Below, in pieces: positions 50,623-59,832 of a DNA stretch of 64,000 nt. This stretch comes from Albugo candida (taxonomy: Eukaryota > Oomycota > Peronosporomycetes > Albuginales). A program made the position numbers and the translations under genes. The stretch covers positions 372,001 through 436,000 of the forward strand of contig JBDOQK010000017.1 in assembly GCA_040437565.1 (NCBI GenBank). Direction: 5' to 3'. Within the stretch, counting starts at the first letter, position 1; each line of letters begins with the position of its first letter. The notes under the pieces were generated by a model, which saw nothing but the letters and a program-made list of their open reading frames with translations, ran no database searches and was not told the origin of the DNA.

Positions 50623-51186
50623 CCTCAGCTTAATCATCTCTACACACAAGTCGACAATGAAGCGAAAGAGCGTCAGAAAAAACATATTTCGTTCATTCAG
50701 GCAAAACGGCATTTAGCACTTCGGTTAAGTATCGCATCTCAACTGGTAAATGGTGTTTCAATTTTAAAATTTGGACGGAGAGGAAAACCGCACGAGACGT
50801 ATTTGTCGTACGAATTGAGGGATCCATTGCATCTTCGGTGGTATCGGAAGAATGGAGGCAAGAGTACGCAGAAACTATCGCTCGAAAACTTGCGGATTGT
50901 TGTTCCACATGAAAATCTGATTCTGAGTGAGAATCAGATTCAGGTGGCAAGTGATGAGGAAGAGTGTCCTTATACTTCGCGAAAATTACGACAGATCGGA
51001 CTTAAGAGACGATCAACGCTCAAGTATTTGGATGGGTGCTTTTCGATACGTTCCAAAGAACGCATTTTACAGGTGCAGGTTCAAAGTGCGATGCATCGTG
51101 ATTGGCTTATAGCAGGATTGAGAGATTTGGTGCAATTTGCAGCGCAATATAAGAAAGCAAAGGCCACGACGTTACGTCGCATGTAG
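49927..51186 (+). CDS. PH-domain-like protein of unknown role
   Basis: A single-exon frame of 419 residues. The first 130 residues are basic and serine/arginine-rich without a recognised fold (several RRxS/T-like sites). The C-terminal region (about 270-410) resembles a pleckstrin-homology fold of the phospholipase-C type: LVNGVSILKFGRRGKPHETYL, HLRWYRKNG, then RSTLKYLDGCFSI and MHRDWLIAGLRDLVQF as the final strand and helix. PH domains usually bind phosphoinositides or protein partners at membranes. I recognise no specific family. The start ATG 49927 is the first ATG after a short AT-rich leader. The partial copy at 48589-49284 is an assembly duplicate. Confidence 0.75.
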   Translation: MIKRSSIFVPLRTSDAFLCALPEGLELSKNRLCRPNFVDCKSNQSDYTRLQKKTLKNAVDVKRESELNNANRRRSLTIRKNSFRRASLIDRRKSMSNITPRARKSRQNQNSDLSSQLSCVTTRVTQFLLRKRSRDGALELVIHHKRSPSRRSACTRHHIFNQLRCSIPVQFAQIIDWLTWQQPLGPEQHGVMLRQLRYVKSVTHDFPWAKARLCDLLAMYTQKEGISKEELYPQLNHLYTQVDNEAKERQKKHISFIQAKRHLALRLSIASQLVNGVSILKFGRRGKPHETYLSYELRDPLHLRWYRKNGGKSTQKLSLENLRIVVPHENLILSENQIQVASDEEECPYTSRKLRQIGLKRRSTLKYLDGCFSIRSKERILQVQVQSAMHRDWLIAGLRDLVQFAAQYKKAKATTLRRM

Positions 51187-51242
51187 CGTGCATCCTATAC
51201 TATAATATAATATTTGTTTATAACACAGATGCTGTATTATAT

Positions 51243-51636
51243 CATCTTGGAGAAAGTTAGAGCTTTTTACCACCGGAATGCGGTTTGCGGAGTAATTGGT
51301 GGACGTAAAAAGCACTCATTCCAGCACTTGTGAATGCGATGAAACCAGCTGGAAAGAACTTGTCAGTTAGGAAATAGCGGTAGCCCAAANNNNNNNNNNN
51401 NNNNNNNNNNNNNNNNNNNNNNNNNNNNNNNNNNNNNNNNNNNNNNNNNNNNNNNNNNNNNNNNNNNNNNNNNNNNNNNNNNNNNNNNNCATCTTGGAGA
51501 AAGTTAGAGCTTTTTACCACCGGAATGCGGTTTGCGGAGTAATTGGTGGACGTAAAAAGCACTCATTCCAGCACTTGTGAATGCGATGAAACCAGCTGGA
51601 AAGAACTTGTCAGTTAGGAAATAGCGGTAGCCCAAA
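51243..51636. repeat. Assembly false duplication around N gap 51390-51489
   Basis: Bases 51243-51389 recur as 51490-51636 (147 bp), the shortest pair, covering the 3' end of the TMEM14 gene. Confidence 0.9.
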
Positions 51637-51975
51637 TTTCCAGTGAGCGCGGTAGAAATCACTGTACAATACACAAGTCTATAATCAGAACAGGAACCTT
51701 ATACCATACGTGAACTAATTACCGCATGAGATGGACGGCCAGATCTTAGGTACGGTCGAGTTTCGAACGAAATCTTGGTAACTGAGGTATCCGATTGTGG
51801 TCAACGTAGCGCCAGAGCCTATGCCAACAATCGCAGACATAGGGCTACCAGACGATGCAAATCCAACCAGTCCACCTAGACCAAGCATCATTCCGTACTA
51901 CAGCAAGGAAGGTGTAAATAAGAACGAGGAGAAGATGCATCACGCTACCGGAATCGTGAGGCAGAAATCGTACAT
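51504..51975 (-). CDS. TMEM14-family small membrane protein
   Basis: TMEM14/FAX proteins are small multi-pass proteins of mitochondrial or plastid inner membranes involved in fatty-acid or haem-precursor handling in other eukaryotes. Splicing two introns gives a continuous protein of about 110 residues. Exon 1 is MYDFCLTIP, joined to YGMMLGLGGLVGFASSGS by an intron with a GTAGCG donor. The middle exon contains the glycine-rich helices (AIVGIGSGATLTTIGY). The last exon contains the family signature GNLGYRYF, FFPAGFIAFTSAGMSAFYV and a KKL C-terminus. The gene is on the minus strand, divergent from RPC7 with 75 bp between starts. Its 3' end is duplicated before the N gap (51257-51389). Splice sites are inferred by eye. 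Confidence 0.8.
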
Positions 51976-52050
51976 AATCGTCTTTGGCTAACCTAAGCTA
52001 GGTTCGACGACGACGTGGAACCAGCCAACGTACACTGTATACTACACATC

Positions 52051-52808
52051 ATGAGCGGACGGGGAGGACGAGGTGGCGGTCGTTTTGGAGGCAAACAGAG
52101 CTTGCTGCAGGACGTTATCAATGGAACAAGGGAAGATCTAGGACTATCACATGCGCAAATGGAATCACTCGCTCACGTACGACTTCTTGGGAACACACCT
52201 TTACGTATACTATCCACCATGTACCTTAGGAGGAGAATGATGGTGCACTATACCCGCCGGTTGCCTTACCGCGCCCGGGTCGTTTATCTGATTCTGATGC
52301 GTGTCTGATTCAGTATCAAAGATTATTAGCATATCGAACACAAGAAATGTATGCGCCCGATGTGACTACAACTACACACGAAAACGATACGAATGCAAAT
52401 TCCACGGATCTAATGCGTCTCGTTCACGTCACGTTACCTGAAAATAACAAAAACTCAAAATCAGAAGTATTTATTCCCGAGGAACTTATCAGTCATACAC
52501 AAAGCGGTATACGTAAAGTACACACTAGCGCGCTGGATATCATTCAGCCACGCGCGTTTGAGAAAACTCTCACGAGTCTGGAAGCAGCGGAAAAGAAAAA
52601 GTCCGCAGACGGGAAGCCGAACCCAGAACATGAAGATTCTGATGCAGAAGAACATGAAGATGATCTGGTACAAAGTGTTTGGCTTTTATGTGAATCATTG
52701 TGTGACGTTACACTATGTTAGGGCGATGATGCGGACGATTATACTCATGATTACTACGACAGTGACGCAGAAATGAGTGACGCTGGCGACGAAGAAGTGT
52801 GTTTCTAG
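52051..52808 (+). CDS. RNA polymerase III subunit RPC7/RPC31 homologue
   Basis: RPC7/C31 is a Pol III-specific subunit in the initiation subcomplex. It has the typical glycine-rich N-terminus [14 protein letters not shown], a central LYPPVALPRP block followed by a DACLIQYQRLLAYRTQ segment, and a strongly acidic C-terminal tail (DDADDYTHDYYDSDAEMSD). Two introns restore one frame: 52177-52229 (GTACGA donor) joins LAH to EENDGALYPP, and 52678-52721 (GTACAA donor) joins EDDL to GDDAD. ATG 52051 matches the family start; an in-frame upstream codon is disregarded. It is convergent with CHMP1, with 48 bp between the stops. Confidence 0.85.
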
Positions 52809-52856
52809 ACAAATATATTTCAAATTTCCACGAATCATCGCTAGATCACATTGCCA

Positions 52857-53483
52857 CTAGCAATTTCGTAATGCTGCCAATCGCTGCGAAAGATCATCAT
52901 TCTCTTTTTTCTTTGTAGGTGCAAACGAACTTTGCGGAAGAGCGTCCAGACTTCCTGCAGAATCCAACATGCCCGCGATCTCGAGTCCATTTTCATCGGC
53001 AACCATTTGAATCAGATCATCTACTTGACTCGCAGGTGTACTAAGAGCGTTCCCACTGGCCATCGCTCCTTCCATATATGCAGATCGCACATCTAAATCC
53101 TCAAAATGCTTCTCGAATTGATCCATTGTGCTCGCAATAGAGTCAACATTCATTGAACTCATTACCGTGTCCATGCCGGCAACGACCCCTTTCATATTGG
53201 ATTGGAGCGAACCTAAGCTAATTGCGGTTTGAATACGAGCGGCAACCGCATCGATACGGGACGAAAGCTGCAAATATTGTAACGCTTGCGTTTTCTCGCG
53301 AATAGCGTTCTGAGCGTAAATTTTCGCCCCTTCGACGTTTCCTTGCTCTAACGCTTTTTTCAGTTTACTTTTCTGTACAATTTGGTTCTTCTCGCACTTT
53401 TTCGCACTTCGAACGAGTCCTTTGGCTGTAAATCGCATGTTAAATAAATCATCTTCTAACGTTTTCTTTGAGAAAAACTTCAT
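52857..53483 (-). CDS. CHMP1/Did2, ESCRT-III component
   Basis: CHMP1 proteins recruit Vps4 and help disassemble ESCRT-III during multivesicular body sorting and abscission. The single exon gives about 208 residues from ATG 53483 (MKFFSKKTLEDDLFNMRF). The basic N-terminal helical core (KLKKALEQGNVEGAKIYAQNAIREK) leads into the long SRIDAVAARIQTA helix, an acidic middle and a C-terminal MIM-like helix ending in LSQRLAALRN, which would bind the Vps4 MIT domain. Length and order match the family. It is divergent from the PNP gene, with 84 bp between starts. Confidence 0.92.
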   Translation of the reverse strand: MKFFSKKTLEDDLFNMRFTAKGLVRSAKKCEKNQIVQKSKLKKALEQGNVEGAKIYAQNAIREKTQALQYLQLSSRIDAVAARIQTAISLGSLQSNMKGVVAGMDTVMSSMNVDSIASTMDQFEKHFEDLDVRSAYMEGAMASGNALSTPASQVDDLIQMVADENGLEIAGMLDSAGSLDALPQSSFAPTKKKENDDLSQRLAALRNC

Positions 53484-53567
53484 CAAGATGAAGCTGGTTG
53501 TTCTTTTACTCAATCAGATGGCACCATTTCTCAACCCGAACCCACACGCTCTTTCCTTTTGTGTCAA

Positions 53568-53868
53568 ATGACCAAAGTGGACCACATAAAGCGGTACACG
53601 AAGGCACAAAGAGCTTGCGACACTGAAAAAACTTCAACTATGAGTTACAATACTGAAAAGGGAACTCATTCATGCGCTGAATTAGAACTCAACTGCTGCA
53701 AAATGAACGACACAAATGTAGCGATCACTCACAACAGCGACACTTCATTGAATAGAGAAGACGGATCCACCAAAACACTGGACCGTGTGGATATAATATT
53801 CAATTATATAAGCAAAAAGACGGCGTACCGTCCAAAAATCGGTCTTATTTGTGGTTCTGGTCTAGGTG
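53568..53868 (+). CDS. Purine nucleoside phosphorylase homologue, 5' part only (cut by gap)
   Basis: Family enzymes phosphorolyse inosine and guanosine to base and ribose-1-phosphate in purine salvage. About 100 residues are visible from ATG 53568. A non-conserved N-terminal extension of about 65 residues is followed by IFNYISKKTAYRPKIGLICGSGLG, the start of the catalytic domain with the phosphate-binding GSGLG loop. The N run begins directly after this loop, so about two thirds of the expected protein is missing. No false-duplicate arm exists at this gap, so the sequence is truly absent. Confidence 0.75.
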
Positions 53869-53968
53869 NNNNNNNNNNNNNNNNNNNNNNNNNNNNNNNN
53901 NNNNNNNNNNNNNNNNNNNNNNNNNNNNNNNNNNNNNNNNNNNNNNNNNNNNNNNNNNNNNNNNNNNN
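53869..53968. other. Assembly gap without flanking overlap
   Basis: 100 N between the 5' part of the PNP gene and the 3'-truncated WD40 gene. Both genes point into the gap, so at least the rest of PNP (several hundred bp) and the end of the WD40 gene must lie here. The true gap is much longer than 100 bp. Confidence 0.85.
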
Positions 53969-55770
53969 TTCGTCGATTCGGCCGCTACAAAACGTATGAG
54001 TACGAGTAGGAACTTATCGCTTCGATCGAAGCGAATTTACCGCAAAAGTACTCGTACGACGCATTTCGATCGTGCTTTCCGCTTTTCATCAAACTCGACG
54101 ATAAAAAGCTGCATTTTATCAGCAATCACTCCTTCCCATTTCACTAAGTACGTACGTCTGTTTGTTCCAAATGTAAACATTCCCGTTTTCGGAACCGCAT
54201 ATAACATAATCGCCGTCTTGACTGAAGCGGCCTTTTATTTGCAAATGATCGTTTAAAAGACCTTTATATTTGCATACTCTCGAGTAATTATCGACAGAAA
54301 ACAGTCGCATGCGCGAGTCGTTGGTGCTGACCATAAAACACTTTCCTTCTGGATCGAACTCGATACCGGTAACTTTCCGCCCTTTCTTCATCGGTCCACG
54401 CGAATTTCGACACTCAATTTGTGTGTAGTAGTTCATTTGCTGGTGTGCATTCACCTGATAGAAAATGCATTGTCCGTTGAGTAAACCCACGATCGCGCGG
54501 TTTCCACTCGGATTGTAACATGCGGCCGTTATCATAACTGGTGTCTGCACATACGAGATCACACAACCATCGGGGATGTCCCATACGCGAGCTTTATTAT
54601 CAAAGCATCCAGAAAGGAAATAACGATCTTCCTGTGGGACCGAACGTGGTACGTGGAACTTGTGGTGGGACGTGACAGAGTACACGTACCTTTGGATGAA
54701 AGTGGACCGCTGGGACGCTGTCTGGATGTTGGAAGACATGCAAACAATCTTCTCTTGAAATGTGCCAGAGACGTACAGTCTACGACGATATGGTAGTATG
54801 TAAAACACGAAATGATGTGGTTATCTACCTTGTCCATCGAAGCGGATAAAATGAAATTGCTTCGACTCCATGAAATATCGACAATCGGCATTCGATGTCC
54901 CTATAACAATTACTTTTTTTTTGGGTCGTACCACAGGGGCGGTACTTAGACGTACCTGGTACACTTGTGCGGGTGCAACAATTTGTTTGTCACAACCCGT
55001 TCTTCTTTCATTCGACTCTGTCACACTCATTTGCACCTTCCACAGGCGAAGAATGGTGTCCTGACCACCAGTGGCCAAGTGAGATCCATCACAGCTGAAT
55101 TGCATGGTCCAAATAGTTCCATTGTGACTGCAAAGCTTTTGTATGAGTACCATTTCCTGAAAGTCTCTTTTTTCCTTCTTGGATGCCAGCACCTAACAAC
55201 TCAATCAGCAAGTGTTGATGTTGTTGCACGAACGTACCGCAACATGGTTGCGTTTCAACTCTCGCGTTTTCCCACGTTTACCAAACTTGAGTCCTATTCT
55301 CAACGGTGGACGTGATTTTGTCTGTTTGTTCGAGTCGGATGGATTGTTCATTAAGGAAATAAAGTCATTTGGAAACATTGAGTACGTTTCCATTTGAGGA
55401 TCAATTTTTCGTATATCGTAAATTTCACCCGTGTCGTTATTTTTCACTGTGTACCGATCCATTTTTTCATCTTGATGCTTTGTATCATCGTCTAACGTTT
55501 TATCAAGTGCTACCAAGCTGTTAACCAAGAGATATAACGCATAATTGATACCTACCACTTTTCTCGAGTGTGTGGATATCTTCATAAGCATCGTAAAACT
55601 GATAACTTCGTTTTAGAGAGCGTTCGTATCCGATACGTATCACGTACATCATCATCGGAAAAGATGGCGGCATCGTCTTTCTTTCCAAGGTTTTGAGTGG
55701 AGGCGCGATTGTGACGAGGAGACGAAGAAAGATTGGACAGTCTATAGTTTGGAAAAGGTTTTGAATCCAT
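53969..55770 (-). CDS. WDR44-like WD40 protein, 3' end in the gap
   Basis: A multi-exon WD40 gene with at least eight short introns. From ATG 55770, exons join as ...KKDDAAIFSDDD, FYDAYEDIHTLEKS, DKTLDDDTKHQD, RNHVA, VLASKKEKRDFQEM, QVYQ, GHRMPIVDISWS, SMDK, TVRLWHISREDC, HPK, EDRYFLSGCFDNKARVW, and near the end NVYIWNKQT joined to FLSS and SGKHDRNASYEYF. The WD repeats HNGTIWTMQFSCDG-HLATGGQD, MPIVDISWSRSNFILSASMDK, YFLSGCFDNKARVWD and FSQDGDYVICGSENG match WDR44-type proteins, including the D(K/R)N-SYEYF segment before the last repeat. In animals WDR44 is a Rab11 effector; the role here is unknown. Donors are mostly GTACGT, and introns are 47-56 nt where measured. Confidence 0.82.
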
Positions 55771-57049
55771 TCCGCATAGGAACTAGTGGTCGAATACGCG
55801 ATGGTGGCGGCTGCGATCGTCGACACACGCGAGATCCTCGGTTTTGTGACATGTAGGGTGTGAAATGAGGACGACGTTGATAAATATAGTCCCTATTGCG
55901 AATGGTTGCTGCATCGAGGTCAAAGGGTCGGAACGGTCAATTAAAACGGACGGTGTGCGTGTTGGTTGAGTGTGTACTCTTAATGTAGACGGAGAGAACT
56001 ACAGGTCGTCAGAATGTTGACGAAACAATAGAAACAAGTAACACATTTAGAGCAACTGTTTTGTAAAGTAACTTGGAAGTATTGAATATCGCGAGATCTA
56101 TGAAAGGTGACAAGTTTTTGGCTATATTGGTCGTGGATCAATACATTGCAGTGTTCTATAAGGATGCATTTACATATCGAACTTTGACATTTGTCCGTCA
56201 TTTGTTGCCTTAAGTCGTATTTTACATTAATTGTGGGTAAGATATCAGCTACGGACTGACCACGAGCATGACAATAGTGACAGAAGTGCGGCACGGAGTG
56301 TGATATGATTTACCTCACCGACTCCATGCGACTAACGTGAACAACTCGCTCCGAGGAATGTCTCTTACTAAAAAAAAACGCATTGCCCTCAACAATCCGT
56401 AACGTGTAAACCCTTTTTTATTTAAATGGTACCGGGCTCTATAGACCGAATAACTCCTAATTCGCTGCTCGCTGTCGATAAAAAATAAGAACGAGTGTCA
56501 CCATACGAGAGCACTACGGCTTTGACCAACATTCCTGGGGCAAAAATAGATTCTAAAACGAGTTTGTCCACATCACGACTTCGTACATCTTCGATACGTA
56601 TCGTTCCTAAAAAGGATTCCTGAAGTACGGTGTCACCAATGCATAAAATATTCACCGATACTTGCTGATTACTGATTTTCACAACCTTACATAAAACATG
56701 GTCACCCAGNNNNNNNNNNNNNNNNNNNNNNNNNNNNNNNNNNNNNNNNNNNNNNNNNNNNNNNNNNNNNNNNNNNNNNNNNNNNNNNNNNNNNNNNNNN
56801 NNNNNNNNNCTTTGACATTTGTCCGTCATTTGTTGCCTTAAGTCGTATTTTACATTAATTGTGGGTAAGATATCAGCTACGGACTGACCACGAGCATGAC
56901 AATAGTGACAGAAGTGCGGCACGGAGTGTGATATGATTTACCTCACCGACTCCATGCGACTAACGTGAACAACTCGCTCCGAGGAATGTCTCTTACTAAA
57001 AAAAAACGCATTGCCCTCAACAATCCGTAACGTGTAAACCCTTTTTTAT
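55771..57049. other. Spacer with false-duplicate arm; no certain gene
   Basis: The minus strand has an open frame near 55980-56294 (and its truncated duplicate near 56816-56922) with several cysteines and no family match. A short spliced gene cannot be excluded. The part 56182-56709 duplicates 56810-57337 (CSL4 3' part and its flank). Confidence 0.4.
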
Positions 57050-57337
57050 TTAAATGGTACCGGGCTCTATAGACCGAATAACTCCTAATTCGCTGCTCGC
57101 TGTCGATAAAAAATAAGAACGAGTGTCACCATACGAGAGCACTACGGCTTTGACCAACATTCCTGGGGCAAAAATAGATTCTAAAACGAGTTTGTCCACA
57201 TCACGACTTCGTACATCTTCGATACGTATCGTTCCTAAAAAGGATTCCTGAAGTACGGTGTCACCAATGCATAAAATATTCACCGATACTTGCTGATTAC
57301 TGATTTTCACAACCTTACATAAAACATGGTCACCCAG
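56182..57337. repeat. Assembly false duplication around N gap 56710-56809
   Basis: Bases 56182-56709 recur as 56810-57337 (528 bp), both arms abutting the N run. It doubles the C-terminal half of CSL4. Confidence 0.92.
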
Positions 57338-57562
57338 ACGTAATACTTGCGCAGAGCCAATCGTTTTATCGTTTCGATACACAGTAACTTGACCGGATTC
57401 TGTGACTTTCAGTGTCCCTACAATAGAAGCGTGGATGGTTGTTGCAGTTGCGTACGTCCCAAGACCGCTATGTGTGATTGTGTCATCTTCATCAAGGTAC
57501 CCTGTGGCAATTATTTCGCCTGGAACGACCACATCGCCATCGCATTTGCTAAACATTCCCAT
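57050..57562 (-). CDS. Exosome cap subunit CSL4
   Basis: CSL4 caps the RNA exosome with an N-terminal β-fold, an S1 RNA-binding domain and a C-terminal zinc-ribbon-like part. ATG 57562 (MGMFSKCDGDVVVPGE) is chosen; the usual VVPGD/E start follows 10 residues later. The order is GLGTYATATTIHASIVGTLKV, then the S1 domain LGDHVLCKVVKISNQQVSVNILCIGD, SFLGTIRIEDVRS, MLVKAVVLSYGDTRSYFLSTASSELGVI. The frame ends at PGTI, earlier than family members that continue to a PISW-EM-CP motif, so a 3' exon may be missed or the tail lost. A truncated false duplicate lies at 56422-56709. It lies 33 bp downstream of no other start; the glycosyltransferase stop is 74 bp upstream of its start. Confidence 0.88.
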   Translation of the reverse strand: MGMFSKCDGDVVVPGEIIATGYLDEDDTITHSGLGTYATATTIHASIVGTLKVTESGQVTVYRNDKTIGSAQVLRLGDHVLCKVVKISNQQVSVNILCIGDTVLQESFLGTIRIEDVRSRDVDKLVLESIFAPGMLVKAVVLSYGDTRSYFLSTASSELGVIRSIEPGTI

Positions 57563-57636
57563 TTCACTGTTAACTGAAATCACGTTACTAACCACAAACT
57601 TGAACAACTAAGACATAAACTGATAAATTGCGTAAA

Positions 57637-58695
57637 CTACTCAAAATTACGTTTCCAATGCTTTCCGAATTTTGCTTCTATCGCTTGAACACATTTATAA
57701 TGAACCAAATTGGCATGATTGAATCGAGAAAGCGATAAAGACGGCATACTTTCATGTGCCTTCCATTCTGGTTCGGTTGGATCCAGTCGCTTACTAATAA
57801 TAGCCGACTTTCGATTTTCCACAACAGTTAAATAACCCGCTAACCAAATATCATCCACTGTTAAGCAGTCGGAACTTATATCTGATAGCTCTTCAACGTT
57901 ACGAAAAAAGCCTCGGCGATACGCATTACCGCAACACGCTTGTAAAATATCCACAATGCGACCGTACGGCCTCATAAAATACGGAACGTAAGCGGGTATG
58001 ATCCCAACCGCGTGCCAGAAAATTGGAACCATTCCCCAACCGCAAACACCAATGACATCTTCCGGTTTTAGTGTGGCTTCCCACGCTAATGATCTCACTA
58101 AATCCCTAGGATACAGAAAGTCATCGTCCACTGTTATGATTAGTGTATCCGAAACGTTCACTAAACGCAACGCGCCCAATAACTTTGTTGCAGGTCCTTC
58201 ATCTTCACAGCGGTTGATAGTAACCAGTGGAGCTAACGCCAATACCTGAGGAGGAACATCCACTTCATCATACGATAATTCAGGATGCCGTTTCATACGA
58301 CCACGAGGAATATTCAAATAAATCCGATCGGGCTGAAGCGATTGGTTCACCAAGCTTTGAATTGTTTGTAATATTTTATCCATTCGTTTCGGCGACGTGG
58401 TCAAGGACACCACAACGGCGAAATCAGGACGCCACGCAGCGGAACTAGGATTATCGTGTGGAGATCGACCATCATATGCGGATGTGAATACGGCTGTTAT
58501 GATTGGGGCGATGCTTCCATGACGGTATAAAAGCTGCAAGTAGATGTAGCAGATCGAATAGAGTACGATAAATGCATAAAGTATATTTCGGACTGATACC
58601 ACACGAAGGAAGGGATACTTTTGTCGCCAATGACGTGGAAGGAATGGATGTCGTGTCCAAAGTTTGTCGATGCGCAATTTACAAACACGATGCAT
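57637..58695 (-). CDS. Membrane-anchored glycosyltransferase-like protein
   Basis: A single exon of about 352 residues from ATG 58695. A basic N-terminus (about 30 residues) is followed by one hydrophobic anchor (NILYAFIVLYSICYIYLQLLY), typical of a type II Golgi protein. The lumenal part has a GT-A-like layout: FAVVVSLTTSPKRM near residue 90, TINRCEDEGPATK, and a TVDDDFLYP acidic motif near 190 that could bind a metal and nucleotide sugar, then CLTVDDIWLAGYL and a CGNAYRRGF cysteine segment. The donor and acceptor are unknown and I cannot place it in a CAZy family. Its upstream region contains three copies of a TGGTCCACA-N6-AAGG motif. Confidence 0.72.
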   Translation of the reverse strand: MHRVCKLRIDKLWTRHPFLPRHWRQKYPFLRVVSVRNILYAFIVLYSICYIYLQLLYRHGSIAPIITAVFTSAYDGRSPHDNPSSAAWRPDFAVVVSLTTSPKRMDKILQTIQSLVNQSLQPDRIYLNIPRGRMKRHPELSYDEVDVPPQVLALAPLVTINRCEDEGPATKLLGALRLVNVSDTLIITVDDDFLYPRDLVRSLAWEATLKPEDVIGVCGWGMVPIFWHAVGIIPAYVPYFMRPYGRIVDILQACCGNAYRRGFFRNVEELSDISSDCLTVDDIWLAGYLTVVENRKSAIISKRLDPTEPEWKAHESMPSLSLSRFNHANLVHYKCVQAIEAKFGKHWKRNFE

Positions 58696-58770
58696 GTGCA
58701 ACAAGGATCTTCCTTTTAAAGATACGAAAAAGTGGTTTACCTAAAAGAAGGATACGTCTTGTTTCGACGG

Positions 58771-58965
58771 TGGTCCACAAATAAGAAGGCTCGTTCCGGA
58801 TTGATATCTTGACATATCTGCTTACTGTACATAAGTTGTTCATAAAACAAATGATTGTTGATCGTCAACAATTTACGAGGTTGTGGTCCACATATACCAA
58901 GGATCGATCTGTTCAGAACGTTGACTGTACTCTTCACACCTGATAGTGGTCCACACTGACTAAGG
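58771..58965. promoter_or_regulatory. Three copies of TGGTCCACA-N6-AAGG in a divergent promoter
   Basis: The identical bipartite word occurs at 58771-58789, 58884-58902 and 58947-58965, with a constant 6-nt spacer of different sequence each time. The TGTGG-CCACA core is near palindromic. The copies lie between the divergent glycosyltransferase and CHMP4 genes. Across the three copies the word falls in different minus-strand frames, so coding conservation does not explain it. Regulatory function is an inference. Confidence 0.5.
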
Positions 58966-58987
58966 ATTTCTGATTTCTTAATTTTAA

Positions 58988-59748
58988 ATGAACTTATTCC
59001 GACGGAAGACTGCGTCGTCGCATCAAAACACGTCGTCACAAACGGCAGACACGATAAAAAAACTGAGAGAACAATTGGATACATTAGAAAAACGAGAACA
59101 GCATATCTGTACAAAGGTATCCTCTCAGTTACAAGAAGCAAAAAAGAAATCCGCTGCCAAAGATAAACGTGGAGCTATATTTGCATTAAAACGAAAGAAA
59201 ATGTACGAAAATGAAATCGAAAAGCTTCAGGTATGTCTGTGAACGAATTTCTATCTCTGAAGATGAACCGGTTCAGTCTTTAGGGAGCTCGGATGACGCT
59301 GGAAACTCAAATCATGACACTGGAAAGTGCTCATGTGAATATGGAGACATTCAACGCGATGCGATCAGGAGCCGGTCAAATGAAAGCTATACACGGTCAA
59401 ATAAGTGTCGATACTGTGGACAACATAATGGATGACATCCAGGAAGAAATGGCTACAGCAGATGAGATTTCAAGAGCGATATCACAGCCAGTGGGTACGG
59501 AATTATACGATGACGACGAATTAGAAGCCGAGTTAGAGGCGATGGAAGAATTGAGTGTAGAAGAATCAAAGCCCGCCGTAGCTGAAGCAAGAAAACCATC
59601 TAAAGTGACAAACACTCCCATTCCAGCATACAATCTTCCCGAGCCGCCAACGCACAAAGTTGAAAACAGGACAAATCCCATAGTAGGCGCAGAGGATGAA
59701 GAGGAATTAGAGGCATTACGACGTTTAGAGTCGTCTATGGCGATGTAA
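58988..59748 (+). CDS. CHMP4/SNF7, ESCRT-III filament subunit
   Basis: SNF7 proteins polymerise into the main ESCRT-III filament that cuts membranes. Exon 1 (58988-59230) encodes MNLFRRKTAS and the first core helices (LREQLDTLEKREQHI, KSAAKDKRGAIFALKRKKMYENEIEKLQ). A 53-nt intron (59231-59283, GTATGT donor) leads to exon 2 with GARMTLETQIMTLESAHVNMETFNAM, DTVDNIMDDIQEEMATADEIS, the acidic region ELEAELEAMEEL and a C-terminus ending in LEALRRLESSMAM, the usual SNF7 tail. Total is about 235 residues, family-typical. It is convergent with the transporter gene, with 84 bp between stops. Confidence 0.92.
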
Positions 59749-59832
59749 GCACACTGTATTCGCTCGTTCAAAATCGTATACTATGTAATAGTGTGACGTA
59801 AAAAGCAACAGATAACACTTTTCTAAACTACA

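Noticed and set aside
53579-53590. A GTGGACCACA word near the PNP start as a fourth promoter motif copy
   Set aside because: It lies inside the coding frame and lacks the AAGG half-site at the required spacing.
58737-59141. Minus-strand 134-codon frame overlapping the CHMP4 start
   Set aside because: It overlaps a confident gene on the opposite strand, shows no family, and the repeated TGTGGACCA words fall in different frames.
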